The notes under the pieces are model-generated. The model saw only the letters and a list, made by a program, of their open reading frames with translations. It did not search any database and was not told the origin of the DNA. A program made the translations under genes and the position numbers. This document shows positions 10,751 to 22,430 of a stretch of DNA of 64,000 bases, one piece after another. The DNA is from Haematobia irritans (taxonomy: Eukaryota; Arthropoda; Insecta; Diptera; Muscidae). Every line of letters starts with the position of its first letter. Positions within the stretch are counted from its first letter, which is position 1. The stretch is taken from NCBI RefSeq assembly GCF_050003625.1, contig NC_134398.1, positions 65,418,891-65,482,890 of the forward strand, given 5' to 3'.

Positions 10751-11235
10751 GTTAATTGATTTAACTTAAAAGTGGGTATCTTTACATGAAAGAAGGCTAG
10801 GGTCAATTCTACAAAATTCTTAAAATTAATGAAATAGTCTTTAAATTTGTGGAGTTTTTGTATCTTGACCACAAACCAAAATAGGGCTCAAAAATAGAAG
10901 AGGGAGGGGAATAAGTTCAAATTTAACCGAGTCAAATTTGAACTTATTCGTTTTTTTCAGCTTTTTATTCATGAACTACCACAGTGCTTTAAAAACGTGC
11001 TAACGAAAACTTAAATTTCCAAATTCAGACTCTAAGTAGAAATTATTCTATGTATACGTTTTTAAAATAAAATGTTGAAAACCCTCTTCTATTTTTGAGC
11101 CCTATTTTGGTTTGTGGTCAAGATACAAAAACTCCACAAATTTAAAGACTATTTCATTAATTTTAAGAATTTTGTAGAATTGACCCTAGCCTTCTTTCAT
11201 GTAAAGATACCCACTTTTAAGTTAAATCAATTAAC
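10751..11235. repeat. Perfect 154-bp inverted repeat (foldback)
   Basis: Left arm 10,751-10,904 and right arm 11,082-11,235 are exact reverse complements by base-by-base reading, separated by a 177-bp loop. The loop holds a second inverted repeat (15-bp arms 10,910-10,924 and 10,934-10,948, 9-bp spacer). Arm sequence belongs to the CACTGAAAA TIR family, so this is an inverted partial duplication of one element. Transcription across it would give a long double-stranded RNA. Confidence 0.9.
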
Positions 11236-11434
11236 TATAAGGACAAAACGACTTTATCGGCTTTTGGACAAGGAAAAAAGTTTATATAAGAGAAATTCAC
11301 AAATGCTATTATAACCAAAATTCGCGTTCGTATTTTAAGGACATGAAATTCACAAATGCTATTATAACCAAAATTCGCGGACGTATTTTAAGGACATGAA
11401 ATCTTTGGCCTCACGACAATGTTTTTTTAGTGTA
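11236..11434. repeat. CACTGAAAA-family end with short internal duplication
   Basis: Continues the family to 'ctcacgacaatgtttttttagtgta' (decayed right terminus). A segment of about 54 bp around 'gctattataaccaaaattcg' is repeated in direct orientation at about 11,299-11,352 and 11,353-11,398. Confidence 0.65.
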
Positions 11435-12158
11435 CAAAGCAATTCACATCTACTATTTTAGTTTAGTAATATCATAATAAATTTAGAATATTATAATAAC
11501 ATAAAAAGGATAAACGAGTCAAATGCTAATATTCCTAATAATTTACTGACAGTTTATATAAGGAATTTGTATGGTAATAGTAGATTTAAAGTTTACGATA
11601 ACTTTTACGAATACGAGGAAAAAACTTTACAACAAGGTGTATTTGCTCCAAAAATGCCCGGATAATGGCTGGAATAATTATTAATGCTTCAATTGAGCTT
11701 CGAATTATTTCATATTTCAATAGGAACATGTCGAAAATAAAAAAGCCAAAAATAGCAAAGAGGGTCATAAAAAAAGCCACAAAAAAACTAAAAGCTAAAT
11801 GCATTTTTTTCCCGCTAAACGTCTTCAAAAAAAGCCAAATCTAGCGGGAAAAAAGCTAAATTGGCAACGCTGCATTCTAGGTTGTTACCATGTTCTTTTA
11901 ACTGGAAGAAAAACATTTTTGGCGAATACCATAACATTTTAGATCGTGACGATTGTCTTTTGATGCCAACAAAATTCTTTTTTTTTTTTTAATGTAATAA
12001 TATTTTAGATGAGGACAATTTTATTTTTCTTAGAACTATGTTCACTGAGCCAACATGGTTGCAGGTGAAAATGTTATATGGTCGCCGCAAAAATAGCTCC
12101 TATCATATTATTTTGCTCTTCGAATAAGATCGTGACAATCATGTTTCTTCTCTGGAAT

Positions 12159-14594
12159 CAATACCAAAACCATTAGTGTCAAGACAAAATTTTTAGAACT
12201 GGGCATGTGTTTTTCAGTGTAGCGTGCAAAGCCAGAAAGGAAAGAACATGGCAATAAAAAGTTAATCTATATATATATAAAATTCAAATTATGTTTGTTT
12301 ATTTGTTTGTTTGTTTATTTGTATGTTCCGGGTTGGCGCGAAAACGGCTGAACCGATTTACTTGAAACTTTCAGAGATCGTGGGGGGCACTCATGTGCTG
12401 AAAATAGGGTACCTCATTTTTTGACACATGGTCGCGGAGAGGAACCTCCCCTTTGTCCGACTTTTTGAAAATTAGACCAAAGTTGACCGATTTGCTTGAA
12501 ATTTTCATTGAAGATTGGGGTTGGCATCTAGACAAAGATCCGCTACTTTTTATTTCGATATTTGGCGGCGGAGGGGGGCCTCCCCTTTGTTCGACTTTTT
12601 TAAAGTACAGTGAAAAAACTAAAATTCTCTAAATTATCTGAGATTTACAGAAAACATGTGGTGAGATTATGGAATTAATATGGGGTACCTGATGATTTCA
12701 TATGTGGATGGGGAGGGGGACCTCCCCCTTGCCCTACTTTTTGAAACTTGGAACAAAATTATGCGATTTGCTTGAAATTTTCATTGAATGTTGGGGTTGG
12801 CATCTAGACAAAAATCCGCTACATTATTTTTCGGTATTTGGTCGGGGAGGGGGACCTCCCCTTTGCCGATTTTTTTTTGAAAGTACAAACAAAACTAAAC
12901 TCCCCCGACTGAAATTTTACGGAAAAAACGGGTTATGAAATTTATATCAGGTTCCTGATTTTTTAATAAAAATAATAGGGCATAGGGAGACATCCGCTTC
13001 TCTTAAGTACATACAGAGAAACAATTAAACTTTACCGAGTTACTTGAGGACTGGGGAGAGGTTACGATATTAATAGTTGATACCTGATTTTGTGATATTT
13101 GAACGGAAGAGAGGCCGCCACTTTAGGCTTATAATTTGTTTGACATTTTCTGGAACGTTTACAAAAGATACGCTACATTGCGATATTTGGTTGGGGAGGA
13201 GGTCCTCCTCTAAAACTGCAAAAAAAAATTAAGTTTTCTTGAAATTTACAAAAGCAGTGGGGGAAGGTTATGAACGAAGAGGCAACCTTCCTTGCCACAC
13301 TTGAAGGAAAGTTGTAAGAATTTTCAGGGAAGGTTAGGGGTGCTATTCACTACGGTGTTTGTCGATATTGTATCGGGGAAAGTAACGGAGGAGGTGATTA
13401 AATTTATACATGATTTTTAAATTGGTATATGATTTTTCGATATCTGAAATAAACTTTGTCTATTTACTTCGATAGAATTTATAGGGACCATTGAGTAGTT
13501 GCGAAATTAATATAGGGTACGTGATAGTCCGATATCAAGTCGGAGTTGTGCGAAGGTGGGGAGAGGGTGCCCTTTTGTCCGTTTTTTTTTTCTTAAATTG
13601 AAAGTAGAGGGTTGTCCATAAATGGAAACTCGGTACATAATTTTATGATTTTTGCACAGGCTTCTGCCAGACTTCTTTTTAGTAAAGAACTTAGATTTAC
13701 ATGAAATTGGTAGCCAACGTAGAGGGTACATCATTTTCCAACATTTTAGCAAATGTTAATGTGGTAACATTTTTTACTACGTTTGCTTTTTCCGATTTAT
13801 TAGATAATATAATGCTTTCAGATTTGTTGAGGAAAAGGATACCTTTCCTTGACAAACCACACTTAAAATTCACAAGAAATATAGAAGATTGTCCAACTAC
13901 TTGAATACAGAACATTATTAAAAAAAATTGGAGGAAAGGGTACACCCTCTCAAGTAGTCCGATTTGTTTAAAAGAATTCAAATCTTTTTGAATTTGTTTT
14001 CAGCACGAAGGACATAGTTGACTAAGTTAACGCAAAATGTTCCTCCAAATACGCTTCGGAAGGCGCAGCGAAGCGGGCCGGGTTACGCTAGTTTTATATA
14101 AAATCTTATTAAAAGTATGGGCAAAAGCATTAAAAGTGCGGAAAAAGAAACATTGAGTTTAGTGGGGTGGTTATATTCTTACAAGTATTTCAACTCAAAA
14201 GTATAAATCGTGTACTCGGTTTTGTGCGCCACTGTATATATTAGAATATTTCAAAATTTTCTCTGTGTAATATGGCAAATGAATTTTAATACATTGTATG
14301 CATACACATATCTTTATTAAATGACACATACATATCCCGTTTTCAAAAACCTATCAATCAACCCATTGTTAGACAAAGATATAATCTTTCGCTGTATACT
14401 TTATGAGACATATACGAATCATATGTTCATCGATGTTTTCTATTCGTTGGAGTCAATATTCTTGTCTATCAGAAAAGACTATACAAACAGGAACTGTGTG
14501 TGATGACTATGTGAGATTTTGTTTTGTATATGGAAGAATAACCATTGTTTGTTTGATGATATCTGGGAAAGAAAATTCCAGTAGCTAAGTTTAA
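12159..14594. repeat. Tandem duplication unit 1 (2,437-bp period)
   Basis: The sequence from 'caataccaaaaccattagtg' at 12,159 recurs from 14,596. Every segment I compared is identical, and all reading frames in the two units translate identically at an offset of 2,437. The unit holds a TIR-family tail (12,159-12,219), a complete Helitron (12,266-14,091) and about 500 bp of flank. The boundaries share only a few bases, so no long repeat mediated the duplication. An assembly artefact is the main alternative. Confidence 0.92.
12266..14091 (+). mobile_element. Non-autonomous Helitron, copy A
   Basis: Starts 5'-TCTATATATATATAAAA and ends ..GGGTTACGCTAG-3'. It lies between A (12,265) and T (14,092) with no target duplication. 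A 7-bp stem CGCTTCG/CGAAGCG (14,052-14,058 / 14,069-14,075) sits 12 nt before the terminal CTAG. TC start, CTRR end, subterminal hairpin and A^T insertion are the diagnostic Helitron features. The interior has spaced 'GAGGGGGACCTCCCC' blocks and no Rep/helicase frame. A TTTG-rich microsatellite follows the 5' end (12,291-12,322). Confidence 0.92.
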
Positions 14595-14595
14595 C
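14092..14595. other. Helitron flank within duplication unit 1; no gene
   Basis: AT-rich sequence with two overlapping 60-codon frames (14,321-14,503 and 14,403-14,588) that resemble nothing I know and recur exactly in unit 2. I see no gene. Confidence 0.5.
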
Positions 14596-17030
14596 CAATA
14601 CCAAAACCATTAGTGTCAAGACAAAATTTTTAGAACTGGGCATGTGTTTTTCAGTGTAGCGTGCAAAGCCAGAAAGGAAAGAACATGGCAATAAAAAGTT
14701 AATCTATATATATATAAAATTCAAATTATGTTTGTTTATTTGTTTGTTTGTTTATTTGTATGTTCCGGGTTGGCGCGAAAACGGCTGAACCGATTTACTT
14801 GAAACTTTCAGAGATCGTGGGGGGCACTCATGTGCTGAAAATAGGGTACCTCATTTTTTGACACATGGTCGCGGAGAGGAACCTCCCCTTTGTCCGACTT
14901 TTTGAAAATTAGACCAAAGTTGACCGATTTGCTTGAAATTTTCATTGAAGATTGGGGTTGGCATCTAGACAAAGATCCGCTACTTTTTATTTCGATATTT
15001 GGCGGCGGAGGGGGGCCTCCCCTTTGTTCGACTTTTTTAAAGTACAGTGAAAAAACTAAAATTCTCTAAATTATCTGAGATTTACAGAAAACATGTGGTG
15101 AGATTATGGAATTAATATGGGGTACCTGATGATTTCATATGTGGATGGGGAGGGGGACCTCCCCCTTGCCCTACTTTTTGAAACTTGGAACAAAATTATG
15201 CGATTTGCTTGAAATTTTCATTGAATGTTGGGGTTGGCATCTAGACAAAAATCCGCTACATTATTTTTCGGTATTTGGTCGGGGAGGGGGACCTCCCCTT
15301 TGCCGATTTTTTTTTGAAAGTACAAACAAAACTAAACTCCCCCGACTGAAATTTTACGGAAAAAACGGGTTATGAAATTTATATCAGGTTCCTGATTTTT
15401 TAATAAAAATAATAGGGCATAGGGAGACATCCGCTTCTCTTAAGTACATACAGAGAAACAATTAAACTTTACCGAGTTACTTGAGGACTGGGGAGAGGTT
15501 ACGATATTAATAGTTGATACCTGATTTTGTGATATTTGAACGGAAGAGAGGCCGCCACTTTAGGCTTATAATTTGTTTGACATTTTCTGGAACGTTTACA
15601 AAAGATACGCTACATTGCGATATTTGGTTGGGGAGGAGGTCCTCCTCTAAAACTGCAAAAAAAAATTAAGTTTTCTTGAAATTTACAAAAGCAGTGGGGG
15701 AAGGTTATGAACGAAGAGGCAACCTTCCTTGCCACACTTGAAGGAAAGTTGTAAGAATTTTCAGGGAAGGTTAGGGGTGCTATTCACTACGGTGTTTGTC
15801 GATATTGTATCGGGGAAAGTAACGGAGGAGGTGATTAAATTTATACATGATTTTTAAATTGGTATATGATTTTTCGATATCTGAAATAAACTTTGTCTAT
15901 TTACTTCGATAGAATTTATAGGGACCATTGAGTAGTTGCGAAATTAATATAGGGTACGTGATAGTCCGATATCAAGTCGGAGTTGTGCGAAGGTGGGGAG
16001 AGGGTGCCCTTTTGTCCGTTTTTTTTTTCTTAAATTGAAAGTAGAGGGTTGTCCATAAATGGAAACTCGGTACATAATTTTATGATTTTTGCACAGGCTT
16101 CTGCCAGACTTCTTTTTAGTAAAGAACTTAGATTTACATGAAATTGGTAGCCAACGTAGAGGGTACATCATTTTCCAACATTTTAGCAAATGTTAATGTG
16201 GTAACATTTTTTACTACGTTTGCTTTTTCCGATTTATTAGATAATATAATGCTTTCAGATTTGTTGAGGAAAAGGATACCTTTCCTTGACAAACCACACT
16301 TAAAATTCACAAGAAATATAGAAGATTGTCCAACTACTTGAATACAGAACATTATTAAAAAAAATTGGAGGAAAGGGTACACCCTCTCAAGTAGTCCGAT
16401 TTGTTTAAAAGAATTCAAATCTTTTTGAATTTGTTTTCAGCACGAAGGACATAGTTGACTAAGTTAACGCAAAATGTTCCTCCAAATACGCTTCGGAAGG
16501 CGCAGCGAAGCGGGCCGGGTTACGCTAGTTTTATATAAAATCTTATTAAAAGTATGGGCAAAAGCATTAAAAGTGCGGAAAAAGAAACATTGAGTTTAGT
16601 GGGGTGGTTATATTCTTACAAGTATTTCAACTCAAAAGTATAAATCGTGTACTCGGTTTTGTGCGCCACTGTATATATTAGAATATTTCAAAATTTTCTC
16701 TGTGTAATATGGCAAATGAATTTTAATACATTGTATGCATACACATATCTTTATTAAATGACACATACATATCCCGTTTTCAAAAACCTATCAATCAACC
16801 CATTGTTAGACAAAGATATAATCTTTCGCTGTATACTTTATGAGACATATACGAATCATATGTTCATCGATGTTTTCTATTCGTTGGAGTCAATATTCTT
16901 GTCTATCAGAAAAGACTATACAAACAGGAACTGTGTGTGATGACTATGTGAGATTTTGTTTTGTATATGGAAGAATAACCATTGTTTGTTTGATGATATC
17001 TGGGAAAGAAAATTCCAGTAGCTAAGTTTA
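14596..17030. repeat. Tandem duplication unit 2 (2,437-bp period)
   Basis: Exact repeat of unit 1. It ends at 'gctaagttta' (17,030), where unit 1 continues 'ac' and unit 2 continues 'ctccgaagct' into downstream sequence. No substitution was found in the parts compared. Confidence 0.92.
14703..16528 (+). mobile_element. Non-autonomous Helitron, copy B (duplicate of copy A)
   Basis: Identical termini to copy A: TC at 14,703-14,704 and CTAG at 16,525-16,528, with the same hairpin. Because the flanks match too, this copy arose by the 2.4-kb duplication and not by a second Helitron insertion. Confidence 0.92.
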
Positions 17031-17940
17031 CTCCGAAGCTATTGATTATTTATTATTGCTATCAACGATTGTAACAATAACAAATTTATTTTGTCAATAC
17101 AAATATTTAAGCATACAAGGGCATAGGAGAATAAAATATTTTCGTGAATACACTTAACGGCAATTCTACGTTATTGACTAATCCACTACCAGACCAACAC
17201 ATGATACTAAATATAGTGAAATCTCACAATATTGGACACTTTCAAAACCGGAAAATTTTCGTAAAACGTTTGCAATATTTTCACAACTAACCGGACACTT
17301 CCCAAATGTTGACAAAATAAAGGCGATTGTGAGTATACTCTTCTTAGCGGTTTCACTGTATGTATTTCAACAAATATTTTAAACCCTCTCTATAGCATAC
17401 CTCGTAATAAAACCTCAGTGTGGTTATAACACCAAAACAGCACTAAATCGAATAGCGACACATCACACCACAACCTTAATTACCTGTCATTAATCATGTT
17501 GATCAAAATTCTCGTTAAAATACATCAATTTCATGAATGATTACCCCCACCGAAATGGCGTATCTCCGCTAACCAGCTATGTGAGTTAATTGCGAATGAT
17601 GCGATGACACTGCAAGGCAACGTAGATGGTTATCGTGTAGAAACAAGCAGTAGAAGATGATACTTAAAGCAGAGCTAGTGGCCTGGCACAATAGATGGAG
17701 ATGAGTATATCCTTGAAAAGTTAAATAAAATACGAGGAAACCAAAAAACATGCTAGGAAAAAATATAAGAGCAAAATTGGTTTAATGAATTTTCCAATAT
17801 ACGAAGAACATTAGAGCAAAGTTTTATAAACTTTCTTTTAATTAAAAATGCATTATTTTAAAGAAATTTGTCCTTAATACTGTGTAAATTGCGCATCCTA
17901 AAATCGAAGTAGCGTAATCTTTAATACAACGTAAATATTT
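17031..17940. other. No gene recognised
   Basis: AT-rich sequence with a 60-codon minus frame (17,569-17,751) that resembles no family I know. No repeat family from elsewhere in the window is evident. Confidence 0.5.
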
Positions 17941-17944
17941 TTTC

Positions 17945-18720
17945 GGTGTACACATATTAAAATCCGGACCGATTTAGACAACATTTTTTAAACTTTTACA
18001 AAATTTCTAGATTTAAAATTTAATTCAGCTAATGCCCTGGGGCAGATCACAATGTTCACGGGCAAACATAAGAAATATTTAAATATGCAATTTCACAAAA
18101 GTGTATTTATGATATATCAAGCGATACATATGTAATCAAAATATAGCAAAATTTGAGGCATTATTGCAAGTGTTCTACTTACCAGTAGCGATTTTTTAAG
18201 CTAAATCTAAATCTGAACTTATTTCCACCAAAATTCGCATGTATAGTAAGAGTGTTAATTCTGCTCCTTGAGCAAAATTTCACGTATGGAGTAAAACTCT
18301 GGCATCTAGGGCCCAAGAAGTACATATCGGGCGAAATATATAATAATATATATAATCTGAACCTATTTCTTCTAAAATGAACTGCGACTTAGTCTTTGAT
18401 CACTGGGAACCACCGTGGTGCAATGGTTAGCATGCTAATTGGTTTCACTGTAATGTGGAACGCCATTCGGACTCGGCTATAAAAAGGACTCAGTGATAAG
18501 CGAGAAGTTCACCAATGTGGTATCACAATGGACTGAATAGTCTAAGTGAGCCTGATTCATCGGGTTGCCACCTAACCTAACCTAGTCTTTGATCACAAAA
18601 ATGTATTCATAGGCACATGGACATGGCTAGATCGACTCAGGGGCCCACCCTTTATTGTCAAAGACACCATTATCTATCTATCTTCCGGGTATTGCAAACA
18701 TGTGCCCTAACTGTTCAAAG
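17945..18720 (-). mobile_element. DINE-1-like Helitron relic, interrupted by a SINE
   Basis: Family blocks 'aatgccctgggg', 'tatgatatatcaagcgatac' and 'acatatcgggcgaaatatat' appear in order up to 18,390 and resume after the SINE with 'acatggctagatcgactcag', which matches the sequence beside the (GTCY)n core elsewhere. Both termini are lost. Confidence 0.7.
18404..18583 (+). repeat. SINE copy 2 (internally deleted, 180 bp)
   Basis: A perfect 13-bp TSD AGTCTTTGATCAC lies at 18,391-18,403 and 18,584-18,596. The head 'ccaccgtggtgcaatggtta' keeps the A box, but the sequence jumps from 'agcatgc' to 'taattggtttcactg', so the B box and about 130 bp are missing. The 3' body and CCTAA-type tail are intact. 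The clean TSD shows it inserted as a unit, so the deletion happened later or the source was already short. Confidence 0.92.
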
Positions 18721-18730
18721 TGTGTAATAT

Positions 18731-19172
18731 CCCAGCAAAAAAAGCGTAGCCAAAAAAGAAGTGAAAATGTTCTTTTTAGATCCGGAAGTGGCGCAAACTT
18801 GGCGCAGAAACGATGAATTTAACATGGGCTTGTCATAGGAAGGATGTCCATGATTTCAACAGCCGTGGCATTGAATTTCCATCACTTCTTAAGGAGTGAG
18901 ACGAATTCAGTGTTTCGGTTGTGAATTAAGAAATTTTGTGATATCTGCAAATTCACAATTTTTCTAGAATGAATTTAGATTTTTTTTCGATGGAACTTAA
19001 ATAAATTGTACCATTTTAAAAAAGTTTAAATTATCCATTAAAAGTATGAAAAAAGCGAGTTATAAAAAATTGGCTCAAATGAACTTTCTGTACAGTTAAA
19101 ATAAAGAACATCTTTGGGAGGACATTTTTGGAAGTGCTTTCAAGGCTGTGCCTTTAGAAAAACTTCCAATTT
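18731..19172 (+). mobile_element. CCCAGCAAAA foldback family, half copy
   Basis: Starts CCCAGCAAAAAAAG and follows the loop and right arm of the complete foldback at 22,668-23,633 ('gatgaatttaacatgggctt', 'ttcaacagccgtggcattga'). It is cut within 'aaaacttccaattttt', where a DINE-1-like terminus begins, so the DINE-like element replaced or displaced its right end. Confidence 0.75.
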
Positions 19173-20210
19173 TTATACCCACCACCATAGAATGGTGATG
19201 GTATAATAAATTTGTCATTCCGTTTGTAACACATCGAAATATCGATTTCCGACTATATAAAGTATATATATTCTTGATCAGGGAGAAATTCTAAGACGAT
19301 ATAACCACGTCCGTCTGTCTGTCTGGATGTCTGTTGTAATCACGCTTCATCCTTCAATAATAAAGCCATCTTGCTTAATTTGTGCACAAACTCGTTTATG
19401 TCTCCAAGCAGGTCAAGTTCGAAAATGGGCTATATCGGTCCATGTTTTGGTATAGCCCCCATATAAACCGACCCCCCGATTTGGGGTATTGGGTTTCTAG
19501 GAGCCGTATTTTCTATACGATTTGCCTGAAATTGGAAATCTATAGGTATTTTAGGACCATAAATAAGTGTGCCGAAAATGGTGCCTATCGGTCCATGTTT
19601 TGGTATAGCCCCCATATAAACCGAACCCCGATTTGGGGTCTTGGGCTTCTATTTTCTATCCGATTTGCCTGAAATTGGAAATCTAGAGGTAATGGTGCAT
19701 ATCGAAAATGGTGCCCATCGGTCCATGTTTTGGTATATCCCTCATATAGACCGATCTACGGCTTCTAGAAACAGTATTTTCAATCCGATTTTCCTTAAAT
19801 TAGAAATTTAAAGGTATGTTACGACCACAGACAGGTGGGCCGAATATGGTGTGGTTTGCTATAGCCCCCACACAGCCGATCTCCCGATTTTACTTCTCGA
19901 GCTCATAGAAACCGTAGTTTTTATTCAATTTGCTTGAAATTTGAAATCTAGAGGTTTTTGAGGACCATAAATAGGTGTTCCGAATAAATTGTGTATCGGT
20001 ATAGATTTTGATCCCCCTTATAAACCCGCCCTCCGATTTGGCGTCTAAATTCTGTAAGATTTTCAGAACCACAACTAGTTGTGTTGAATTTTGTGTATCG
20101 GTGCAGATTTTTGGCATAGCACCCATATATACTGATTTCCTGATTTAACTCCTTGGGCTTATATAAACCGTAGCTTTTATTCGATTTGCCTGAAATTGTA
20201 ACTGTACTCA
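19171..20210 (+). mobile_element. DINE-1-like Helitron, 5' half with tandem blocks
   Basis: Begins TTTTATACCCACCACCATAG with an ACCACCAT/ATGGTGATGGT hairpin. 'gactatataaagtatatata', 'ttcttgatcagg' and a (GTCY) tract ('gtccgtctgtctgtctgg') follow in the order known from Drosophila DINE-1/INE-1. Downstream are repeated blocks 'cggtccatgttttggtatag' about 170 bp apart. Overlapping frames here (19,382-19,672; 19,948-20,307) come from these repeats. The 3' end is not found. Confidence 0.8.
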
Positions 20211-20445
20211 GTATTCCCAGTATTGGGATATTTCCACAAATCGGGGATATTATTTCGTGGATGAGGAATAATTTTTGCGTGGGGAATTTGTTGAGGAATT
20301 TCCACAAATTTAGGGATTTTTTTGGGAAATTTTCGAAATCTGGTCAGTATAAGAAATCAGAAATGAGTTATGGTTTATATACAATTTTTTACTTCTACAT
20401 GCTTAAAAAGGGGATTAAATAAATACAGAGAATCTTCAAAATAAA
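20210..20445. other. Short unassigned spacer between two DINE-like elements
   Basis: Contains several direct 'atttccacaaat' motifs and no recognisable gene. It separates oppositely oriented DINE-like elements. Confidence 0.45.
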
Positions 20446-21834
20446 CAAGTATATACGGCCGTAAGATCGGCCAGGCCGAAGCTTATGTACCCTCCACCAC
20501 GGATTGCGAGAAACTTCTACTGAAGACTGTCATCCACAATCGAATTACTTGGGTTGCGGTAACACTTGCCGATGGCAAGGTATCTTAAAACTTCCTAAGA
20601 CCCTAATATATACCATATAGTCCATACGTGGTATATATTACCACAACATTTTTATAGAAGTAAAATTTGGACAAAATTTACTACAGAAATAAAATGTTAA
20701 CAAAATTTTCTATAGAAATAACATTTTGACAAAATTTTCTATAGAAATAAAATTTTGGTAGATTATTTTTGGCTCGAGTGGCAACCATGATTATGCACCG
20801 ATATGGACCAATTTTTGTGTAATTGGGGATCGGCTACAGGCCGATGTGGATCAATTTTGGCATGGGTTTTAGCGGCCATATACTAACACCACGTTACAAA
20901 TTTCAACCGGATCGTATGAATTTTGCTCCTCCAAGAGATCAAATCTGGGGAACGGTTTATATGGGGGATATATATAATTATGGACCGATATGGACCAATT
21001 TGTGCATGGCTGTTAGATACCATATACTAACACCACGTACCAAATTTCAACCAGATCGGATGAATTTTGCTCCTCTAAGAGGCTCCGGAGGTCAAATCTG
21101 AGGATCGGTTTATATAGGGGCTTTATATAATTATGGACCGATATGGAGAAATTTTTGCATGGTTGTTAGAGATCATATACTAACACCACGTACCAAATTT
21201 CAACCGGATCGGATGAAATTTGCTTCTCTTAGAGGCTTCGCAAGCCAAATCGGGGGATCGGTTCATATGGGGGCTATATATAATTACGGATGTGGACCAA
21301 TTTTCCCATGGTTGTTAGAGACCATATACTAACACCATGTACCAAATTTCAACGGGATCGGATGAAATTTGCTTCTCTTAGAGGCCTCGCAAGCCAAATC
21401 GGGGGATCGGTTTATATGGGGGCTATATATAATTATGGACCGATGTGGACCAATTTTTTCATGGTTGTTAGAGACCATATACTAACACTATGTACCAAAT
21501 TTCAGCCGGATCGGATGAAATTTGCTTCTCTTAAAGGCCTCGCAAGCCAAATTTAGGGGTCCGTTTATATGGGGGCTATACGTAAAAGTGGACCGATATG
21601 GCCCATTTGCAATACCATCCGAGCAACTACTTGTGCCAAGTTTCAAGTCGATAGCTTGTTTCGTTCGGAAGTTAGCGTGATTTCAACAGACGGACGGACA
21701 TGCTCAGATCGACTCAAAATTTCACCACGACCCAGAATATATATACTTTATGGGGTCTTAGAGCAATATTTCGATGTGTTACAAACGGAATGACAAAGTT
21801 AATATACCCCCATCCTATGGTGGAGGGTGTAAAA
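20446..21834 (-). mobile_element. DINE-1-like Helitron, near complete, with 153-bp tandem repeats
   Basis: Starts CAAGTATATACGGCCGTAAG followed by the stem-loop GGCCAGGCC. It ends 'cctatggtggagggtgtaaa', the inverted counterpart of the 'taccctccaccac' block near its start. A short 29-bp-type run (20,645-20,760) leads into tandem units of about 153 bp ('atatggaccaatttttgcat', 'accaaatttcaaccggatcg'). The microsatellite core is reduced to 'cagacggacggacatgc'. Frames at 20,823, 21,290 and 21,569 are pieces of the repeat frame broken by stops. Confidence 0.85.
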
Positions 21835-21839
21835 ATATT

Positions 21840-22430
21840 TAAAAAAGTAAAATTTCATCCCTACTGGGATTTGAACTTGAGCCGTTTGACTTTTTCACTT
21901 CCATGGAAGTTCATTTGGGAAGTTTTTGCAATTATGATAATTTTTAATGTTTTTATTAATAAAAACAACAGCCTGTTTTTGTATGTCGATCGAGCTCTAT
22001 CGATCGACTGAAATAGAAACAAACAGCAGAATTTATAACCAAAAAGCAGCTCTTTTTATGCACTTCGGTCGACCGATACAGCTTGTTCGACATACAGAAA
22101 CAGGCTGTAGAATAAAAACGATGTATAACATAAAAAAATATTTTATTAGAAAAATATTTGATAAAAAAATTGCCGCTGGTGAGATTTGAACCTACGTTTC
22201 TTTTTTTTTTGTTTTTGTTCATACTAATAAAGAACATCTCAAGAAGCAGTTAGAATGTTATTATTTGGTGTTGTATTACGATCATATCACAAACATTTGA
22301 ATTGACGTTTCGACGCTTTGTGTTCAATGGCGTTTGTGGCTGAGAGTACTAAGGCGTTTTGTTATGGTGCCAACAATCCCAGGTTCAATCCCTGGTTTTT
22401 CAAATTGTAAAAATTGATAATAGAAAAATA
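21840..22430. repeat. Composite repeat with tRNA-like segments, copy 1
   Basis: Matches 48,540-48,960 in order: 'actttttcacttc', 'ggaagttca', 'gaaaaatatttgataaaaaa', 'gagatttgaacctacg', 'aataaagaacatctc', 'gtttgtggctgag'. The last block (22,327-22,398) resembles a class II (Leu/Ser-like) tRNA: A-box-like 'gtggctgagagtactaagg' and B-box-like 'ggttcaatccc'. The reverse strand near 22,175-22,195 also reads 'ggttcaaatctcacc'. It is probably a tRNA-derived SINE or a composite of two, not a functional tRNA gene, since acceptor ends do not pair. Confidence 0.6.

Larger units (their letters stand above)
9974..11872. mobile_element. Non-autonomous hAT-type element with internal hairpin element
   Basis: The ends CAGCGTTGCCA and TGGCAACGCTG are perfect 11-bp inverted repeats, and both are followed inward by related 'CCGCTAGATTT' / 'AAATCTAGCGGG' sequence. 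A perfect 8-bp TSD CATTCTAG lies at 9,966-9,973 and 11,873-11,880. This is hAT-type. The interior lacks a recognisable transposase; an 80-codon minus frame at 11,586-11,828 is phenylalanine/isoleucine-rich and unsupported. A CACTGAAAA-family inverted structure (about 10,751-11,434) sits inside. Confidence 0.9.
8705..12153 (+). mobile_element. CACGCA-terminated TIR element, copy 2, with two nested insertions
   Basis: A left end AGCACAGAAAAAACA at 8,705 pairs with the right end ATCATGTTTCTTCTCT near 12,153. Between them the element is interrupted by a piggyBac-type MITE (8,913-9,428) and a hAT-type element (9,974-11,872). Removing these leaves about 1.0 kb, matching 44,980-46,123 and 33,536-34,556. 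The rightmost GCGTG is missing and a CACTGAAAA-family tail follows directly. Confidence 0.8.

Noticed and set aside
11586..11828. 80-codon minus frame in the hAT-type element as transposase
   Set aside because: It lacks hAT dimerisation or catalytic motifs and is low-complexity (Phe/Ile-rich).
13507..16418. Frames of 67-94 codons inside the Helitron copies as Rep/helicase remnants
   Set aside because: No HUH motif or helicase motif is visible, and overlapping frames occur on both strands. The element is non-autonomous.
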